In this document: piece by piece, positions 48,641 to 59,018 of the stretch | How the letters are laid out: each line of letters opens with the position of its first letter | Position numbering within the stretch: the first letter of the stretch is position 1 | Notes under the pieces: model-generated | Databases searched by the model: none | Told to the model about the DNA's origin: nothing | What the model saw: only the letters and a program-made list of their open reading frames with translations | Translations under genes and position numbers: made by a program | Source of the DNA: Mesorhizobium sp. LMG 17147 | GTDB taxonomy: Bacteria; Pseudomonadota; Alphaproteobacteria; Rhizobiales; Rhizobiaceae | Assembly (NCBI RefSeq): GCF_024297145.1 | Contig: NZ_JANCTC010000001.1 | Span: forward strand, 620,001-684,000 | Reading direction: 5' to 3' | DNA length: 64,000 nt

Positions 48641-49066
48641 ATGCCAAGACCACCATCGGCTGGCCCATCCCAGCGCATGCTGCGCGTCGGCGAGCAGGTG
48701 CGCCATGCGCTGTCCGAGACCTTGCAGCGCGGCGAGATCCTCGATCCGCTGATCGAGAATGCCGTGGTCTCGGTCTCCGAAGTGCGCATGTCGCCCGATC
48801 TGAAGATCGCCACCGCCTTCGTCTCGCCGCTTGGCGCCAAGGATGCCGGTGCGGTGGTCGAAGCGCTCAACAAGCATGCGAAGTTCGTCCGCGGCCGCGT
48901 CTCCGGCGCGCTGCGGCAGATGAAGTACATGCCGGAATTCCGCTTCCGGCTCGACACCAGCTACGACAATTTCCAGAAGATCAACGAATTGCTGCACTCG
49001 CCCGAAGTGGCGCGCGATCTCAGCGCCGACGACAAAGACAAAGACGACCGGAAGGATAGCGAATAG
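48641..49066 (+). CDS. rbfA: Ribosome-binding factor A
   Basis: KH-type protein of 141 residues that binds the 30S precursor. [22 protein letters not shown] is the N-terminal helix, and [23 protein letters not shown] the conserved strand. [26 protein letters not shown] (outline) is the typical end. ATG at 48641 follows AGAGAAGAGA. The gene overlaps truB by one base (TAGTG). Confidence 0.93.
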   Translation: MPRPPSAGPSQRMLRVGEQVRHALSETLQRGEILDPLIENAVVSVSEVRMSPDLKIATAFVSPLGAKDAGAVVEALNKHAKFVRGRVSGALRQMKYMPEFRFRLDTSYDNFQKINELLHSPEVARDLSADDKDKDDRKDSE

Positions 49067-50019
49067 TGGCGCGTCGCGGCAAGAAGAAGGGCCGGCCGAT
49101 CTCGGGCTGGCTGGTACTGGACAAGCCGGTCGGCATGGGCTCGACCGAAGCCGTGTCCAAGATCAAATGGCTGTTCCAGGCGGAAAAGGCCGGCCACGCC
49201 GGCACGCTCGACCCGCTCGCGTCCGGCATGCTGCCGATCGCGCTCGGCGAAGCGACCAAGACCGTGCCTTACGTCCAGGACGGCGCCAAGGTCTACCGCT
49301 TCACGGTTGCCTGGGGCGAGGAGCGTTCGACCGACGACCTCGAAGGCCCGGCGACCAAAAGCTCGGACCGCCGTCCGGCGGAAGCCGACGTGCTGGCGCT
49401 GCTTTCGAAATATACCGGCGTCATCATGCAGACGCCGCCGCAATTTTCGGCGATCAAGATCGCCGGCGAGCGCGCTTATGACCTTGCCCGCGATGGCGAG
49501 ACGGTCGACATTCCGGCACGCGAGGTCGAGATCGGCCGGCTCGACCTGGTCGAGCATATGGTCGATCGCACCATCTTCGAGGTCGAATGCGGCAAGGGCA
49601 CCTATGTCCGCTCGCTGGCGCGCGACATGGGCCGCGACCTCGGCTGCTTCGGCCACATTGCCGAGCTGCGGCGGGTCGAGGTCGAGCCGTTCACGCAGGA
49701 AGATTTCGTCACCCTGGCCGAGCTGGAAGCCGCCCGCTTCGGCGAGCAGGGCGAGCCGCAAGCAGCGGACGCCACGACCGACTTCGGTGCCATCGATGCA
49801 CTTCTGGTCGACACCGCCGCCGCGCTCGAATGCCTGCCGCAGGTCGCGATCAGCGATGATGCGGCAACCAAAATCCGCCTCGGCAATCCGGTCATCATTC
49901 GCGGCCGTGACGCGCCGGTGGAAGCGGAGGAGGCCTGCGCCACCGCGCGCGGCAAGTTGGTCGCCATCGGCGCTATCGAGCAAGGCATGTTCAAGCCAAA
50001 GCGGGTCTTTATCGGGTAA
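49066..50019 (+). CDS. truB: tRNA pseudouridine(55) synthase TruB
   Basis: Pseudouridine synthase of 317 residues. The catalytic Asp is in [22 protein letters not shown] near residue 48. [18 protein letters not shown] is the N-terminal signature and [16 protein letters not shown] the C-terminal one. It makes the universally conserved psi55 in the T-loop of tRNAs. The start codon is GTG, overlapping the rbfA stop. It is the last gene of the translation operon before a repeat-bearing gap. Confidence 0.94.
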   Translation: MARRGKKKGRPISGWLVLDKPVGMGSTEAVSKIKWLFQAEKAGHAGTLDPLASGMLPIALGEATKTVPYVQDGAKVYRFTVAWGEERSTDDLEGPATKSSDRRPAEADVLALLSKYTGVIMQTPPQFSAIKIAGERAYDLARDGETVDIPAREVEIGRLDLVEHMVDRTIFEVECGKGTYVRSLARDMGRDLGCFGHIAELRRVEVEPFTQEDFVTLAELEAARFGEQGEPQAADATTDFGAIDALLVDTAAALECLPQVAISDDAATKIRLGNPVIIRGRDAPVEAEEACATARGKLVAIGAIEQGMFKPKRVFIG

Positions 50020-50032
50020 CAGCTGTCGCCCG

Positions 50033-50078
50033 GCGCATGATCTCCAAACCGGATTCTATTTTGGGAAACGATCATGTG
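50033..50078. repeat. Dispersed rhizobial palindrome, degenerate copy
   Basis: GCGCATGATC at 50033-50042 and GATCATGTG near 50070-50078 are imperfect inverted ends, with AAACCGG and a T-rich inner segment between. This is the outline of the common rhizobial intergenic palindrome with GCGCATGATC ends and a CCGAAAACCGG core. It lies between truB and the CorA-type gene and could act as a transcription boundary. Confidence 0.55.
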
Positions 50079-50165
50079 TTAAATCAACGGGGCTACGGTG
50101 CCGTTTGCCGTCCGAAAGGATGCGCTGCGCTGTAGTGCCGTTCGACGCTGCGCTCGAGGGGGCAC

Positions 50166-51260
50166 ATGGCAAAGGCTGACACGGTCAACAAACGAGCGGC
50201 GCTCAAAACACGGAGGCCGCCGGTCGGGGCTTCGCCGGGCACGCTGATCGCCGACCCGGCGGCGCGCCGCTCCGAGCTCAGGCTGACGTTGATCTCGCCC
50301 GAGAAGTTCAAGACGATCGACAATGCCAGCATCGACGACGTCAACACCCATTGCCACAATTGGCCGGTCATCTGGCTCGACTGCACAGGCCTCGCCAATA
50401 TCCAGCTGATCGAGGAGATCGGCCGGATTTTCAACCTGCATCCGCTGGCGCTGGAAGACGTCGTCAACACCGGTCAGCGGCCGAAGGTGGATTTCTTCGA
50501 GGACCACGCCTTTGTCGTCGTCAGGATGATCGACGACGTCACCGCGCACCGTTACGAACAGATCGCCGTCTTCTTCGGCAAGACCTTCGTCGTCACCTTC
50601 CAGGAGCGCGAAGGCGACCCATTCGATCCCGTGCGCAAGCGGATCGCAAGCTCGGTGCCCAACCGCTTGCGCTCGCGCGGCGCCGACTATCTCGCTTATG
50701 CTTTGATCGACGCCATCGTCGACAGCTATTTCCCGCCGATCGAGGCTGCTGGCGAATTGGTCGATAGCATCGAGGACCAGATGCTGCACCAGGCGCACAA
50801 GCACCAGATGCGGCAGCTTCACGAATTGCGGCGCGATGCCAATGTGCTGAAGGGCGTGCTTTGGCCGATGCGCGATGCGCTGGCGACCATGATCCGCAAC
50901 GACGTGCCTTATGTGAAGGCCGAAACCAAGATATTCCTGAACGACACGCTCGATCATTCGCTGCGATTGATCGAACTGGTCGAGACCCAGCGCGACATGC
51001 TGACCGGCCTGATCGAGATGCACTTGTCGCTCAGCCAGGCGCGCACCAACGACGTCATCAGCTATCTGACGATCGTCTCGGTGATCTTCATGCCGCTTAC
51101 CTTTCTCGTCGGCGTATGGGGCATGAATTTCGACCCCGACACCTCGCCCTGGAATATGCCGGAGCTGAAGGCCTATTACGGCTATCCCCTGTCGCTCGCC
51201 TTCATGGCGCTTGTTGCGGTCGGGCTCTTTGCGTACTTCAAATGGAAGAAATGGCTCTGA
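50166..51260 (+). CDS. CorA-type magnesium/cobalt transporter family protein
   Basis: Inner-membrane divalent-cation channel of 364 residues. A long cytoplasmic domain (residues about 1-290) ends in two membrane segments, ISYLTIVSVIFMPLTFLVGVW and SLAFMALVAVGLFAYF. The ion-selectivity motif GMN is present in VWGMNFDPD. TFQEREGDPFDPVRKRI belongs to the funnel domain. The ATG at 50166 follows GGGGGCAC. Ion specificity (Mg, Co, Ni, Zn) is not readable. Confidence 0.92.
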   Translation: MAKADTVNKRAALKTRRPPVGASPGTLIADPAARRSELRLTLISPEKFKTIDNASIDDVNTHCHNWPVIWLDCTGLANIQLIEEIGRIFNLHPLALEDVVNTGQRPKVDFFEDHAFVVVRMIDDVTAHRYEQIAVFFGKTFVVTFQEREGDPFDPVRKRIASSVPNRLRSRGADYLAYALIDAIVDSYFPPIEAAGELVDSIEDQMLHQAHKHQMRQLHELRRDANVLKGVLWPMRDALATMIRNDVPYVKAETKIFLNDTLDHSLRLIELVETQRDMLTGLIEMHLSLSQARTNDVISYLTIVSVIFMPLTFLVGVWGMNFDPDTSPWNMPELKAYYGYPLSLAFMALVAVGLFAYFKWKKWL

Positions 51261-51442
51261 CTAGGCGGAAGTGCCCGTTTATGCAGCGAAAAGCCGGCTT
51301 GTGAATTAGGCTGGCCTTTTTGTCGGAATTGCACTATATGCGCCGCAGCTTCGCGCTTTGACGCGTTGCTTGCACCGGCCCCTGCTGGACGACATCCCGG
51401 CTGAGGGCGTCCCGTTTCCTCAAACAGACAAGGAAAAACACG

Positions 51443-51712
51443 ATGTCGATTACTGCCGAACGCAAGAAGGAATTGATGGGCGAATTCGCAACCGCCAAGG
51501 GCGATACCGGGTCTCCGGAAGTTCAGGTGGCCATCCTTTCCGAGCGCATCAAGAACCTGACCGATCATTTCAAGGACCACAAGAAGGATAACCATTCCCG
51601 CCGTGGTCTGCTCGCTCTCGTTTCCCAGCGCCGCAGCCTGCTTGATTATCTCAAGCGCAAGGACGACGCGCGCTATCAGACGCTGATCGAGAAGCTCGGT
51701 CTGCGCCGTTGA
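51443..51712 (+). CDS. rpsO: 30S ribosomal protein S15
   Basis: Small-subunit protein of 89 residues, exactly the family length. [28 protein letters not shown] and [22 protein letters not shown] are the conserved rRNA-binding stretches (outline). The C-terminus is LIEKLGLRR. It nucleates assembly of the 30S platform and is usually autoregulated. ACAAGGAAA precedes the ATG. It lies upstream of pnp as in most proteobacteria, here with a 408-base gap. Confidence 0.96.
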   Translation: MSITAERKKELMGEFATAKGDTGSPEVQVAILSERIKNLTDHFKDHKKDNHSRRGLLALVSQRRSLLDYLKRKDDARYQTLIEKLGLRR

Positions 51713-51718
51713 CGAATT

Positions 51719-51750
51719 GACCGGCGGGTTCTTTCGAGAGCCCGCCGGTC
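51719..51750 (+). terminator. Strong hairpin after rpsO
   Basis: GACCGGCGGG (51719-51728) pairs perfectly with CCCGCCGGTC (51741-51750) around a 12-base loop. It starts seven bases after the rpsO stop. No U-run follows, so termination may be partial, or the hairpin may serve as a message 3'-end stabiliser that allows readthrough to pnp. Confidence 0.65.
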
Positions 51751-51847
51751 GCGCATTGGAGCAGCGGATCATCCAAGGCTCCAATGAAGAAAGCAGAGCG
51801 CCGCGCACCGGTTTGGCTGCGCAAAGGACGCTCTGAAGTTTTAGATT

Positions 51848-51892
51848 TGCGCAGGATACTTTCCGAAAACCTGGTTTTCGGGTTCACGCGCA
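51848..51892. repeat. Dispersed rhizobial palindrome, second copy
   Basis: The segment begins TGCGC (51848-51852) and ends GCGCA (51888-51892). Its centre is the perfect inverted repeat CCGAAAACCTGGTTTTCGG, eight pairs around CTG. It is the same kind of intergenic palindrome as that at 50033-50078, with a better preserved core. It lies in the rpsO-pnp spacer. Confidence 0.65.
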
Positions 51893-52120
51893 AGGCCAGT
51901 CGGATCGATTGGCCAACCCGGTTTCGAAACAGCAGAGGGCCACTCGAAACCGCCCATGGACGGTCATGGGGCAGGATTGCAGGACGCTCGTGCGGCACCG
52001 CGCCGAATAGCCGAGCTTCCCGTTGTCTTGCCCGTGGCTGCCCGAGAAAGGAAGCCAAGGGAAAGGGGCATCCGCGCACGCTGAAACGGCGCGGCCCTTT
52101 CCGCATACGAAGGACAAGAC

Positions 52121-54268
52121 ATGTTCAATTACCACAAAGTGGAAATCGAATGGGGCGGCCGCCCGCTCATTCTCGAAACCGGCAAGATCGCGCGTCAGGC
52201 TGATGGCGCGGTGCTGGCCACCTACGGCGAAACCAAGGTTCTCGCCACCGTCGTCTCGATGAAGGAGCCGAAACCCGGCCTCGATTTCTTCCCGCTGACG
52301 GTCAACTACCAGGAAAAGACTTACGCCGCAGGCAAGATCCCGGGTGGCTATTTCAAGCGGGAAGGCCGTCCGAGCGAGAAGGAAACGCTGGTTTCCCGCC
52401 TGATCGACCGCCCGATCCGCCCGCTCTTCGCCGAAGGCTACAAGAACGACACGCAGATCGTCGTCACTGTCGTCCAGCACGATCTCGAAAATGATCCGGA
52501 CATCCTGTCGATCGTCGCCACCTCCGCCGCCCTGACCTTGTCCGGCGTGCCGTTCATGGGCCCGGTCGGCGGCGCCCGCGTCGGCTACATCAACGGCGAA
52601 TATGTGCTCAATCCGCATGTCGACGAGATGCAGGAATCGAAGCTCGACCTGGTCGTCGCCGGCACCGCCGACGCCGTGCTGATGGTCGAGTCCGAAGCCA
52701 AGGAACTCGGCGAGGACCTTATGCTGGGCGCCGTCATGTTCGGCCACAGGGGATTCCAGCCGGTGATCGACGCGATCATCAAGCTGGCTGAAGTCGCGGC
52801 CAAGGACCCGCGCGACTTCACCGCGCCGGACTATTCTGCACTTGAAGCCGAGATGCTCAAGATCGTCGAAGGCGAGCTTCGCGACGCCTACAAGATCACC
52901 GACAAGCAGAAGCGCTATGCCGCCGTCGACGCCGTCAAGGCGAAGGTCAAGGCCGCGTTCGCGCCGGCAGAAGGCGAAGAGGCCAAGTACACGTCCGAAC
53001 AGATCGGCACCGTGTTCAAGGAACTCCAGGCCAAGGTCGTGCGCTGGAACATCCTCGACACCGGCTCGCGCATCGACGGCCGCGACCTGAAGACGGTCCG
53101 CAAGATCGTCTCGGAAGTCGGCGTCCTGCCGCGCACGCACGGCTCGGCGCTGTTCACCCGTGGCGAGACCCAGGCACTGGTCGTCGCCACGCTCGGCACC
53201 GGCGAGGACGAACAGTATGTCGATTCGCTGACCGGCATGTACAAGGAGAAGTTCCTCCTGCACTACAACTTCCCTCCCTATTCGGTCGGTGAAACCGGCC
53301 GCATGGGTTCGCCAGGCCGCCGCGAAATCGGTCATGGCAAGCTCGCCTGGCGCGCCATCCGGCCGATGCTGCCGACCGCCGACCAGTTCCCCTATACGTT
53401 GCGCGTCGTTTCGGAGATCACCGAGTCCAACGGTTCGTCATCGATGGCTACCGTCTGCGGCACCTCGCTGGCGCTGATGGATGCCGGCGTGCCGCTGGCC
53501 AAGCCGGTCGCCGGTATTGCAATGGGCCTGATCAAGGAAGGCGAGCGCTTCGCCGTGCTCTCCGACATTCTTGGCGACGAGGACCACCTCGGCGACATGG
53601 ACTTCAAGGTTGCCGGCACCGCCTACGGCATCACCTCGCTGCAGATGGACATCAAGATCGAGGGCATCACCGAGGAGATCATGAAGATCGCCCTCGACCA
53701 GGCCAAGGAAGGCCGTCAGCACATTCTTGGCGAAATGGCCCATGCCCTGTCCGGCGCGCGTGCCGAGCTCGGCGAGTTCGCACCGCGCATCGAGGTCATG
53801 CACATTCCGACCGACAAGATCCGCGATGTGATAGGCTCGGGCGGCAAGGTCATCCGCGAAATCGTCGAAAAGACCGGTGCCAAGATCAACATTGAGGATG
53901 ACGGCACGGTCAAGATCGCTTCGGCCAACGCCAAGGAGATCGAGGCAGCGAAGAAGTGGATCCACACCATCGTCGCTGAGCCGGAAGTCGGTGAGATCTA
54001 CGAAGGCACGGTCGTCAAGACCGCCGACTTCGGCGCTTTCGTCAACTTCTTCGGCCCGCGGGACGGTCTCGTCCACATCTCGCAGCTCGCCAATGATCGT
54101 GTCGCCAAGACCTCCGATGTCGTCAAGGAAGGCGACAAGGTCTGGGTCAAGCTGATGGGCTTCGACGAGCGCGGCAAGGTCCGCCTGTCGATGAAGGTCG
54201 TCGACCAGGCCACCGGCAAGGAAATCGCTCGCGACAAAAAGAGCGAAGGCGAAGAAAACGCCGCCTAA
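52121..54268 (+). CDS. pnp: Polyribonucleotide nucleotidyltransferase (PNPase)
   Basis: Trimeric 3'-5' phosphorolytic exoribonuclease of 715 residues. Two RNase PH domains are visible (residues about 10-225 with [32 protein letters not shown], and about 310-540 with [21 protein letters not shown]). A KH domain follows ([26 protein letters not shown]) and then an S1 domain ([31 protein letters not shown]). It degrades mRNA and takes part in sRNA stability and cold response. GAAGGACAAG precedes the ATG. Confidence 0.95.
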   Translation: MFNYHKVEIEWGGRPLILETGKIARQADGAVLATYGETKVLATVVSMKEPKPGLDFFPLTVNYQEKTYAAGKIPGGYFKREGRPSEKETLVSRLIDRPIRPLFAEGYKNDTQIVVTVVQHDLENDPDILSIVATSAALTLSGVPFMGPVGGARVGYINGEYVLNPHVDEMQESKLDLVVAGTADAVLMVESEAKELGEDLMLGAVMFGHRGFQPVIDAIIKLAEVAAKDPRDFTAPDYSALEAEMLKIVEGELRDAYKITDKQKRYAAVDAVKAKVKAAFAPAEGEEAKYTSEQIGTVFKELQAKVVRWNILDTGSRIDGRDLKTVRKIVSEVGVLPRTHGSALFTRGETQALVVATLGTGEDEQYVDSLTGMYKEKFLLHYNFPPYSVGETGRMGSPGRREIGHGKLAWRAIRPMLPTADQFPYTLRVVSEITESNGSSSMATVCGTSLALMDAGVPLAKPVAGIAMGLIKEGERFAVLSDILGDEDHLGDMDFKVAGTAYGITSLQMDIKIEGITEEIMKIALDQAKEGRQHILGEMAHALSGARAELGEFAPRIEVMHIPTDKIRDVIGSGGKVIREIVEKTGAKINIEDDGTVKIASANAKEIEAAKKWIHTIVAEPEVGEIYEGTVVKTADFGAFVNFFGPRDGLVHISQLANDRVAKTSDVVKEGDKVWVKLMGFDERGKVRLSMKVVDQATGKEIARDKKSEGEENAA

Positions 54269-54292
54269 GCTGATCTAACTATGCAATCGAAG

Positions 54293-54320
54293 CGGGCGCG
54301 CCGGAAGGTCGCGCCCGTTT
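54293..54320 (+). terminator. Intrinsic terminator of pnp
   Basis: CGGGCGCG (54293-54300) pairs with CGCGCCCG (54310-54317) around a nine-base loop, followed by TTT. It lies 25 bases after the pnp stop and before the next gene on the same strand, fitting a transcription end. Confidence 0.75.
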
Positions 54321-54356
54321 GCATTCAACAACAGCCTTGCAGTTCAAGAGTGGTGA

Positions 54357-55370
54357 ATGTCCGCCGAGCCGCTGAAGACGCTTTTCCATCCTTTCGTGGC
54401 AGGGGCTGTGTCCCTGCCACGAAAGGATGAATGCATTCTCTTTCTCGGTGCCGAGCCCGGCTTTCGCTTACCCGCAGGCTTTGATGCCAAGCTTCATCTC
54501 GTCCAAGGCTTCAGACCGCATTTTCGTGCCTTGCAGGCATCCGGCTTCACTGTCACGCCGCAGGTCGAAGGCGAGGCTTTCGACGCGGCATTTGTGCTCG
54601 CCGGCCGCCATCGCGGCCAAAACGAGTTGCGCGTCGCCGAAGCGGTCGAACGCGTGGCACCAGGCGGGTTGATCGTCGTCGCCGGCGGCAAGGACGATGG
54701 CATCGCCAGCCTGCGCAAGCATGTCGGCGCCCTTGTGCCGCTCGAAGGCCACCTGCCGAAGCATCACGGCATTGCCTTCTGGTTTCACCGGCCGACCGAT
54801 ACCGTTGCCGCGGCAACGCTTCGCGCCGCCAATCCGGACTTGGTGGTCGAGGACCACTTCCGCACGGCCCCAGGCATGTTTTCCTTCGACAAGATCGATG
54901 CGGGATCGAAGCTGCTGGTCGAAAATCTGCCCAACGATCTGCGTGGTAGTGTTGCGGATTTCTGTGCCGGTTGGGGCTATGTCGCTGCCGAGGTCGCCGC
55001 CCGCTCACCCGGCATATCGGCGCTTGACCTTTACGAAGCGGATTTCGAGGCGCTGGAGGCGGCCAAAACCAATGTCGGCAACACTGGCGTGGAGCCACGT
55101 TTCTTCTGGACAGATCTTTTGAGCGAACCGGTCGAGCGCCGCTACGATGTGGTCGTCATGAACCCGCCCTTTCACCGCAGCCGGGCGACTGAGCCGGAAA
55201 TCGGTGCCGGTATGATCCGCGCGGCAGGCAAAGCGCTGAAGCCGGGCGGCCGGTTGTTCATGGTGGCAAACCGTCAGCTTCCCTACGAACCGGTGCTGGC
55301 GGCCGGCTTCTCCACCCATGGCGAGCTCGCCCGCGACGGCATGTTCACGGTCTTCTTGGCGCGACGCTGA
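54357..55370 (+). CDS. Class I SAM-dependent methyltransferase, RsmC/RlmG-like
   Basis: Protein of 337 residues. The C-terminal half has motif I VADFCAGWGYVAAEVAARSPG and the N2-guanine methyltransferase motif VVMNPPFHRSR. GLIVVAGGKDDGIASLRKHV in the N-terminal half resembles the degenerate methyltransferase domain of RsmC/RlmG proteins. These modify guanines of 16S or 23S rRNA; which one is not clear. The gene follows the pnp terminator. Confidence 0.85.
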   Translation: MSAEPLKTLFHPFVAGAVSLPRKDECILFLGAEPGFRLPAGFDAKLHLVQGFRPHFRALQASGFTVTPQVEGEAFDAAFVLAGRHRGQNELRVAEAVERVAPGGLIVVAGGKDDGIASLRKHVGALVPLEGHLPKHHGIAFWFHRPTDTVAAATLRAANPDLVVEDHFRTAPGMFSFDKIDAGSKLLVENLPNDLRGSVADFCAGWGYVAAEVAARSPGISALDLYEADFEALEAAKTNVGNTGVEPRFFWTDLLSEPVERRYDVVVMNPPFHRSRATEPEIGAGMIRAAGKALKPGGRLFMVANRQLPYEPVLAAGFSTHGELARDGMFTVFLARR

Positions 55371-55406
55371 AACGCTGCGGCGCAAGCCGGCGACACGTCG
55401 CTCGCG

Positions 55407-56219
55407 CTATTCCCGTCCGGCGTCGGTTTGCTTCAACTCGTCAAGCGTCGGCATGGACACGATGTGATAGCCGGAATCGACATAGTGGATTTCGCCGGTG
55501 ACGCCGGACGACAGGTCGGACAGCAAATAGAGCGCGGAGCCGCCGACTTCGTCGATCGTGACCGTACGGCGTAGCGGCGAGTTGCGCTGCTGGTAGGAGA
55601 ACATGTGGCGTGCGTCGGAAATCCCGGCGCCCGCAAGCGTCCGTACCGGTCCCGCCGATATGCCGTTCACCCTGATGCCGCGCGGGCCGTAGTCGTTGGC
55701 TAGATAGCGGACGCTGGCCTCCAGCCCGGCCTTGGCAACACCCATGACGTTGTAGTTCGGCATGACGCGAACCGAACCCGCATAAGTCAGCGTGATCATC
55801 GAGCCGCCGTCCTTCATCAACGTGGCGGCGTGGCGGGCAACCTCGGTGAAGGAATAGCAGGAGATCACCATGGTGCGGATGAAATTGTCGCGGCTGGTGT
55901 CGGCGTAGAGGCCTTTCAGCTCGTTCTTGTCGGAAAAGCCGATGGCGTGAACGATGAAGTCCAGCCCGCCCCACGCCTTGCCCAAGGTCTCGAAGGTGGC
56001 GGCGACCGACGCGCTGTCCTCGACGTCGCAAGGCACCACCAGCGATGCGCCCAGCTTCTCGGCGAGCGGCTTGACCCGGCGTCCGAAGGCGTCGCCCTGA
56101 TAGGTGAAGGCGAGTTCCGCGCCATGTTCGGACAGTTTGCGGGCGATACCCCAGGCGATCGAATGATCGTTGGCAACACCCATGACAAGCCCGCGCTTGC
56201 CCTTCATCAATCCGTCCAT
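55407..56219 (-). CDS. fabI: Enoyl-[acyl-carrier-protein] reductase (NADH)
   Basis: SDR-type enoyl-ACP reductase of 270 residues. GLVMGVANDHSIAWGIARKL is the atypical cofactor loop of FabI, and the active-site Tyr-x6-Lys is in YNVMGVAKAGLE; VHAIGFSDKNEL and ISAGPVRTLAGAGI are also diagnostic. It carries out the last reduction in fatty acid elongation. ATG at 56219 lies 13 bases after the fabB stop; a TTG nine bases further up is in frame. Last gene of the fabA-fabB-fabI block. Confidence 0.94.
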   Translation of the reverse strand: MDGLMKGKRGLVMGVANDHSIAWGIARKLSEHGAELAFTYQGDAFGRRVKPLAEKLGASLVVPCDVEDSASVAATFETLGKAWGGLDFIVHAIGFSDKNELKGLYADTSRDNFIRTMVISCYSFTEVARHAATLMKDGGSMITLTYAGSVRVMPNYNVMGVAKAGLEASVRYLANDYGPRGIRVNGISAGPVRTLAGAGISDARHMFSYQQRNSPLRRTVTIDEVGGSALYLLSDLSSGVTGEIHYVDSGYHIVSMPTLDELKQTDAGRE

Positions 56220-56232
56220 GGTCGGCAAATCC

Positions 56233-57453
56233 TTATGCGGAATAGCGCTGGAAAATCAGCGTTGCGTTGGTGCCACCGAAACCGAACGAATTGGACAAAA
56301 CGGTGTCGATCCTTGCATCGTCGATGCGCTTGCGCACGATCGGCATGCCCTCGAATTCCGGATCGAGGTTGTCAATGTGGGCGCTCTCGCCGATGAAGCC
56401 ACCTTGCATCATCAGGATCGAGTAGATCGATTCCTGCACGCCGGCCGCGCCCAGCGAATGGCCGGTCAGCGATTTGGTCGACGTGATGAAAGGCATCTTC
56501 TCGCCGAATACCTCGCGGATGGCGCCCATTTCCTTGGAGTCCCCGACCGGTGTCGAGGTGCCGTGTGTATTGATGTAGTCGACCGGCGAGGACACCGTTG
56601 CGAGCGCCTGCTTCATGCAGCGCGCCGCGCCTTCGCCCGATGGCGCCACCATGTCGTAGCCGTCCGAGGTCGCGCCATAGCCGACGATCTCGGCATAGAT
56701 CTTGGCGCCGCGGGCCTTGGCATGCTCGAGCTCTTCAAGAATCAGCACGCCGGCGCCGCCGGCAATGACGAAACCGTCGCGATCGACGTCGTAGGCGCGG
56801 GAGGCGACCGATGCCCTGTCGTTGAACTTGGACGACATCGCGCCCATGGCATCGAAGAGATCCGACATCGTCCAGTCGAGATCCTCATGGCCGCCGGCGA
56901 AGACGATGTCCTGCTTGCCCCACTGGATCAGCTCGTAGCCATTGCCGATGCAATGCGCAGACGTCGAGCAGGCCGATGAGATCGAATAGTTGACGCCGTG
57001 GATCTTGAACCAGGTGGCAAGCGTCGCCGACGCGGTCGACGACATCGCCTTTGGCACCGCGAACGGCCCGATCCGCTTGGGACTGCCGTTCTTGATCGTG
57101 GTCTCGGCCGCTTCGACGATTGCTCGGGTCGACGGGCCGCCGGAGCCCATCACGATGCCGGTGCGCTCGTTGGTGATGTCGGTCTCGTCGAGGCCGGCGT
57201 CTGCGATCGCCTGGTCCATTGCGACGTGGTTCCAGGCAGCACCCTGCGACAGGAAGCGCATGGCGCGACGGTCGATCATGCCCGATGGATCCAGCGTCGG
57301 CGCACCCCACACCCGGCAACGGAAGCCATGCTCGGCGAAAGAGTCGGAGAAGCTGATGCCGGATCTGGCATCGTGCAGCGAGGTCTGCACCTCGTTGGCA
57401 TTGTTGCCTATCGACGACACGATGCCGAGACCTGTGACTACGACCCGTCTCAT
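56233..57453 (-). CDS. fabB: 3-oxoacyl-[acyl-carrier-protein] synthase I
   Basis: Beta-ketoacyl-ACP synthase of 406 residues. The nucleophile Cys is in [16 protein letters not shown]; the two catalytic His are in [12 protein letters not shown] and [27 protein letters not shown] starts the thiolase fold. Together with FabA it makes unsaturated fatty acids. ATG at 57453 is used; a TTG two codons upstream is in frame. It lies between fabA and fabI. Confidence 0.94.
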   Translation of the reverse strand: MRRVVVTGLGIVSSIGNNANEVQTSLHDARSGISFSDSFAEHGFRCRVWGAPTLDPSGMIDRRAMRFLSQGAAWNHVAMDQAIADAGLDETDITNERTGIVMGSGGPSTRAIVEAAETTIKNGSPKRIGPFAVPKAMSSTASATLATWFKIHGVNYSISSACSTSAHCIGNGYELIQWGKQDIVFAGGHEDLDWTMSDLFDAMGAMSSKFNDRASVASRAYDVDRDGFVIAGGAGVLILEELEHAKARGAKIYAEIVGYGATSDGYDMVAPSGEGAARCMKQALATVSSPVDYINTHGTSTPVGDSKEMGAIREVFGEKMPFITSTKSLTGHSLGAAGVQESIYSILMMQGGFIGESAHIDNLDPEFEGMPIVRKRIDDARIDTVLSNSFGFGGTNATLIFQRYSA

Positions 57454-57574
57454 TCGCAACTCCTTCCAGCGCGGACCCCGAACCTGAAATCAATTTCCGG
57501 AACGGAACCATGCGCAAATTAAAGTGCTACAGCGTCCTTTGGACGTCCAAGACGTGGCACTGTAGGGTCTTCGT

Positions 57575-58093
57575 TCAGACGGCGGCCGGTTGCTTGGACA
57601 GACCGACCTTCAGATCCGTTGCCGCGTATATGGGCTCGCCATCTGCCTTCAGCCAGCCATCGGCGATGCCAAGCACAAGCCGACCGCGCATCACTCGCTT
57701 GAAGTCGACGCCATACTCCACCTTCTTGACCGAGGGCGTGACCATGCCTTTGAACCTCACCTCGCCGGTCGACAGCGCCATCCCCTTGCCGGGTTCACCG
57801 AGCCATCCGAGATAGAACCCCGTCAACTGCCACATGGCGTCCAGGCCCAGGCATCCCGGCATGATCGGATTGCCGATGAAATGGCAGGCGAAAAACCACA
57901 AATCCGGCTTGATATCGAATTCCGCGCGGATGAAACCCTTGTCGAACGCACCGCCAGTTTCGCTGATCTCGGTGATGCGGTCGAACATCAGCATCGGCGG
58001 ATAGGGCAGCTGCGCATTTCCCGGTCCGAACAGCTCGCCGCGGGCGCAGGCAAGCAATTCCTCGTAACCGTAGCTGGATTTCGAACCCGCCAT
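57575..58093 (-). CDS. fabA: 3-hydroxyacyl-[acyl-carrier-protein] dehydratase/isomerase FabA
   Basis: Hot-dog fold enzyme of 172 residues, the same length as E. coli FabA. The active-site His is in [21 protein letters not shown], with the catalytic Asp in the same stretch. It dehydrates 3-hydroxydecanoyl-ACP and isomerises the double bond. ATG at 58093 is preferred over an in-frame start at 58153, which would add 20 residues not found in the family. It is divergent from irr across 240 bases. Confidence 0.94.
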   Translation of the reverse strand: MAGSKSSYGYEELLACARGELFGPGNAQLPYPPMLMFDRITEISETGGAFDKGFIRAEFDIKPDLWFFACHFIGNPIMPGCLGLDAMWQLTGFYLGWLGEPGKGMALSTGEVRFKGMVTPSVKKVEYGVDFKRVMRGRLVLGIADGWLKADGEPIYAATDLKVGLSKQPAAV

Positions 58094-58221
58094 CAATCTC
58101 GTCCCCGTGATCGTCCCGGGCGATAGGCGCCCTTGTCGGTGGTTTCCTAACACAATCTGTTTCAGGCCGGAAACCGGCGTTTGCGCTTAACCTGCCCGTC
58201 TGCCCGGGTCAATGCGCGCTA

Positions 58222-58250
58222 TTGATCGCATTCGGTCGACAGAATATATG
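58222..58250 (+). promoter_or_regulatory. Candidate promoter of irr
   Basis: TTGATC at 58222-58227 and TATATG at 58245-58250 are spaced by 17 bases and point toward irr, whose ATG is at 58334. The implied leader is about 75 bases. I see no Irr or RirA box nearby. Confidence 0.4.
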
Positions 58251-58333
58251 TCACGATACGTTCAGTTTCGGCAGATGCTCAATTTCTGCCATTTTGGGCG
58301 TGTCTGAGGCGGAACTGTGAGCGCAACGGGTAG

Positions 58334-58765
58334 ATGGATCTGGGTTGCCGGAAGGATAATGTCGCTGTGGACAAGCGGGTTCGCGAGGCCGGTCTGAGGC
58401 CGACACGCCAGCGCATCGCGCTGGCCGATCTGCTTTTCGCCAAGGGCGACCGCCATCTTTCGGCCGAGGAACTGCACGAGGAGGCGCTTGCCGCCGGCGT
58501 GCCGGTGTCCCTGGCCACCGTCTACAATGCTCTGCACCAGTTTACCCAGGCAGGTCTTCTGCGCATCCTTGCCGTCGAGGGATCGAAGACTTATTTCGAC
58601 ACCAACACATCCGATCACCATCATTTCTATATCGAGGGCGAAAACAGGATTTTCGATATCGACAGCGGCCCGGTGACGGTTTCCAACCTGCCGGAACCGC
58701 CGGAAGGCATGGAGATCGCCAATGTCGATATCGTGGTGAGACTGCGTCCGAAACGCTGCGACTGA
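58334..58765 (+). CDS. irr: Iron response regulator Irr (Fur family)
   Basis: Fur-superfamily regulator of 143 residues. The DNA-binding domain reads LRPTRQRIALADLLFAKGDRHLSAEELHEEA and VSLATVYNALHQFTQAGLL (outline). The triple-His segment SDHHHFYIEGENR is characteristic of Irr and involved in heme sensing. No N-terminal Cys-Pro heme regulatory motif is present, unlike Bradyrhizobium Irr. Its place next to fabA is conserved in rhizobia. It should act on the ICE palindrome at 24901-24917 of this same window, repressing or activating genes when iron or heme is low. Confidence 0.92.
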   Translation: MDLGCRKDNVAVDKRVREAGLRPTRQRIALADLLFAKGDRHLSAEELHEEALAAGVPVSLATVYNALHQFTQAGLLRILAVEGSKTYFDTNTSDHHHFYIEGENRIFDIDSGPVTVSNLPEPPEGMEIANVDIVVRLRPKRCD

Positions 58766-59018
58766 CCGGCGCCTTATGAATTCCTGGATTTGACGCTCCG
58801 GCTTTGAATGGGTCGCCGTCGCGGTGGCGGCTTTTGTCTTCTATGCGATCGCTGGTGTTCCTGGTGGTTGTTTGGGATATGGCTTGAAGCTGTCGAGCAG
58901 TTTCCAGGATACCCATCTCGGCCGCATCGGCCGCTAAACCATCCCCGAACCGAAGATCAGCGAAACAAGTGCCGGATCCGGTGCTTGCCGTGCTGGCCCG
59001 ACCTGCGGTCCAGAAGCG

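Larger units (their letters stand above)
51713..52120. other. rpsO-pnp intergenic region
   Basis: This 408-base stretch carries the hairpin after rpsO and a dispersed palindrome (both listed), then about 230 bases with no gene that I can support. In enterobacteria the rpsO-pnp spacer holds the pnp promoter and RNase III sites through which PNPase represses itself; an equivalent leader is expected here. The interval 52020-52100 is purine-rich (AAGGAAGCCAAGGGAAAGGGG) ahead of pnp. Confidence 0.5.
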
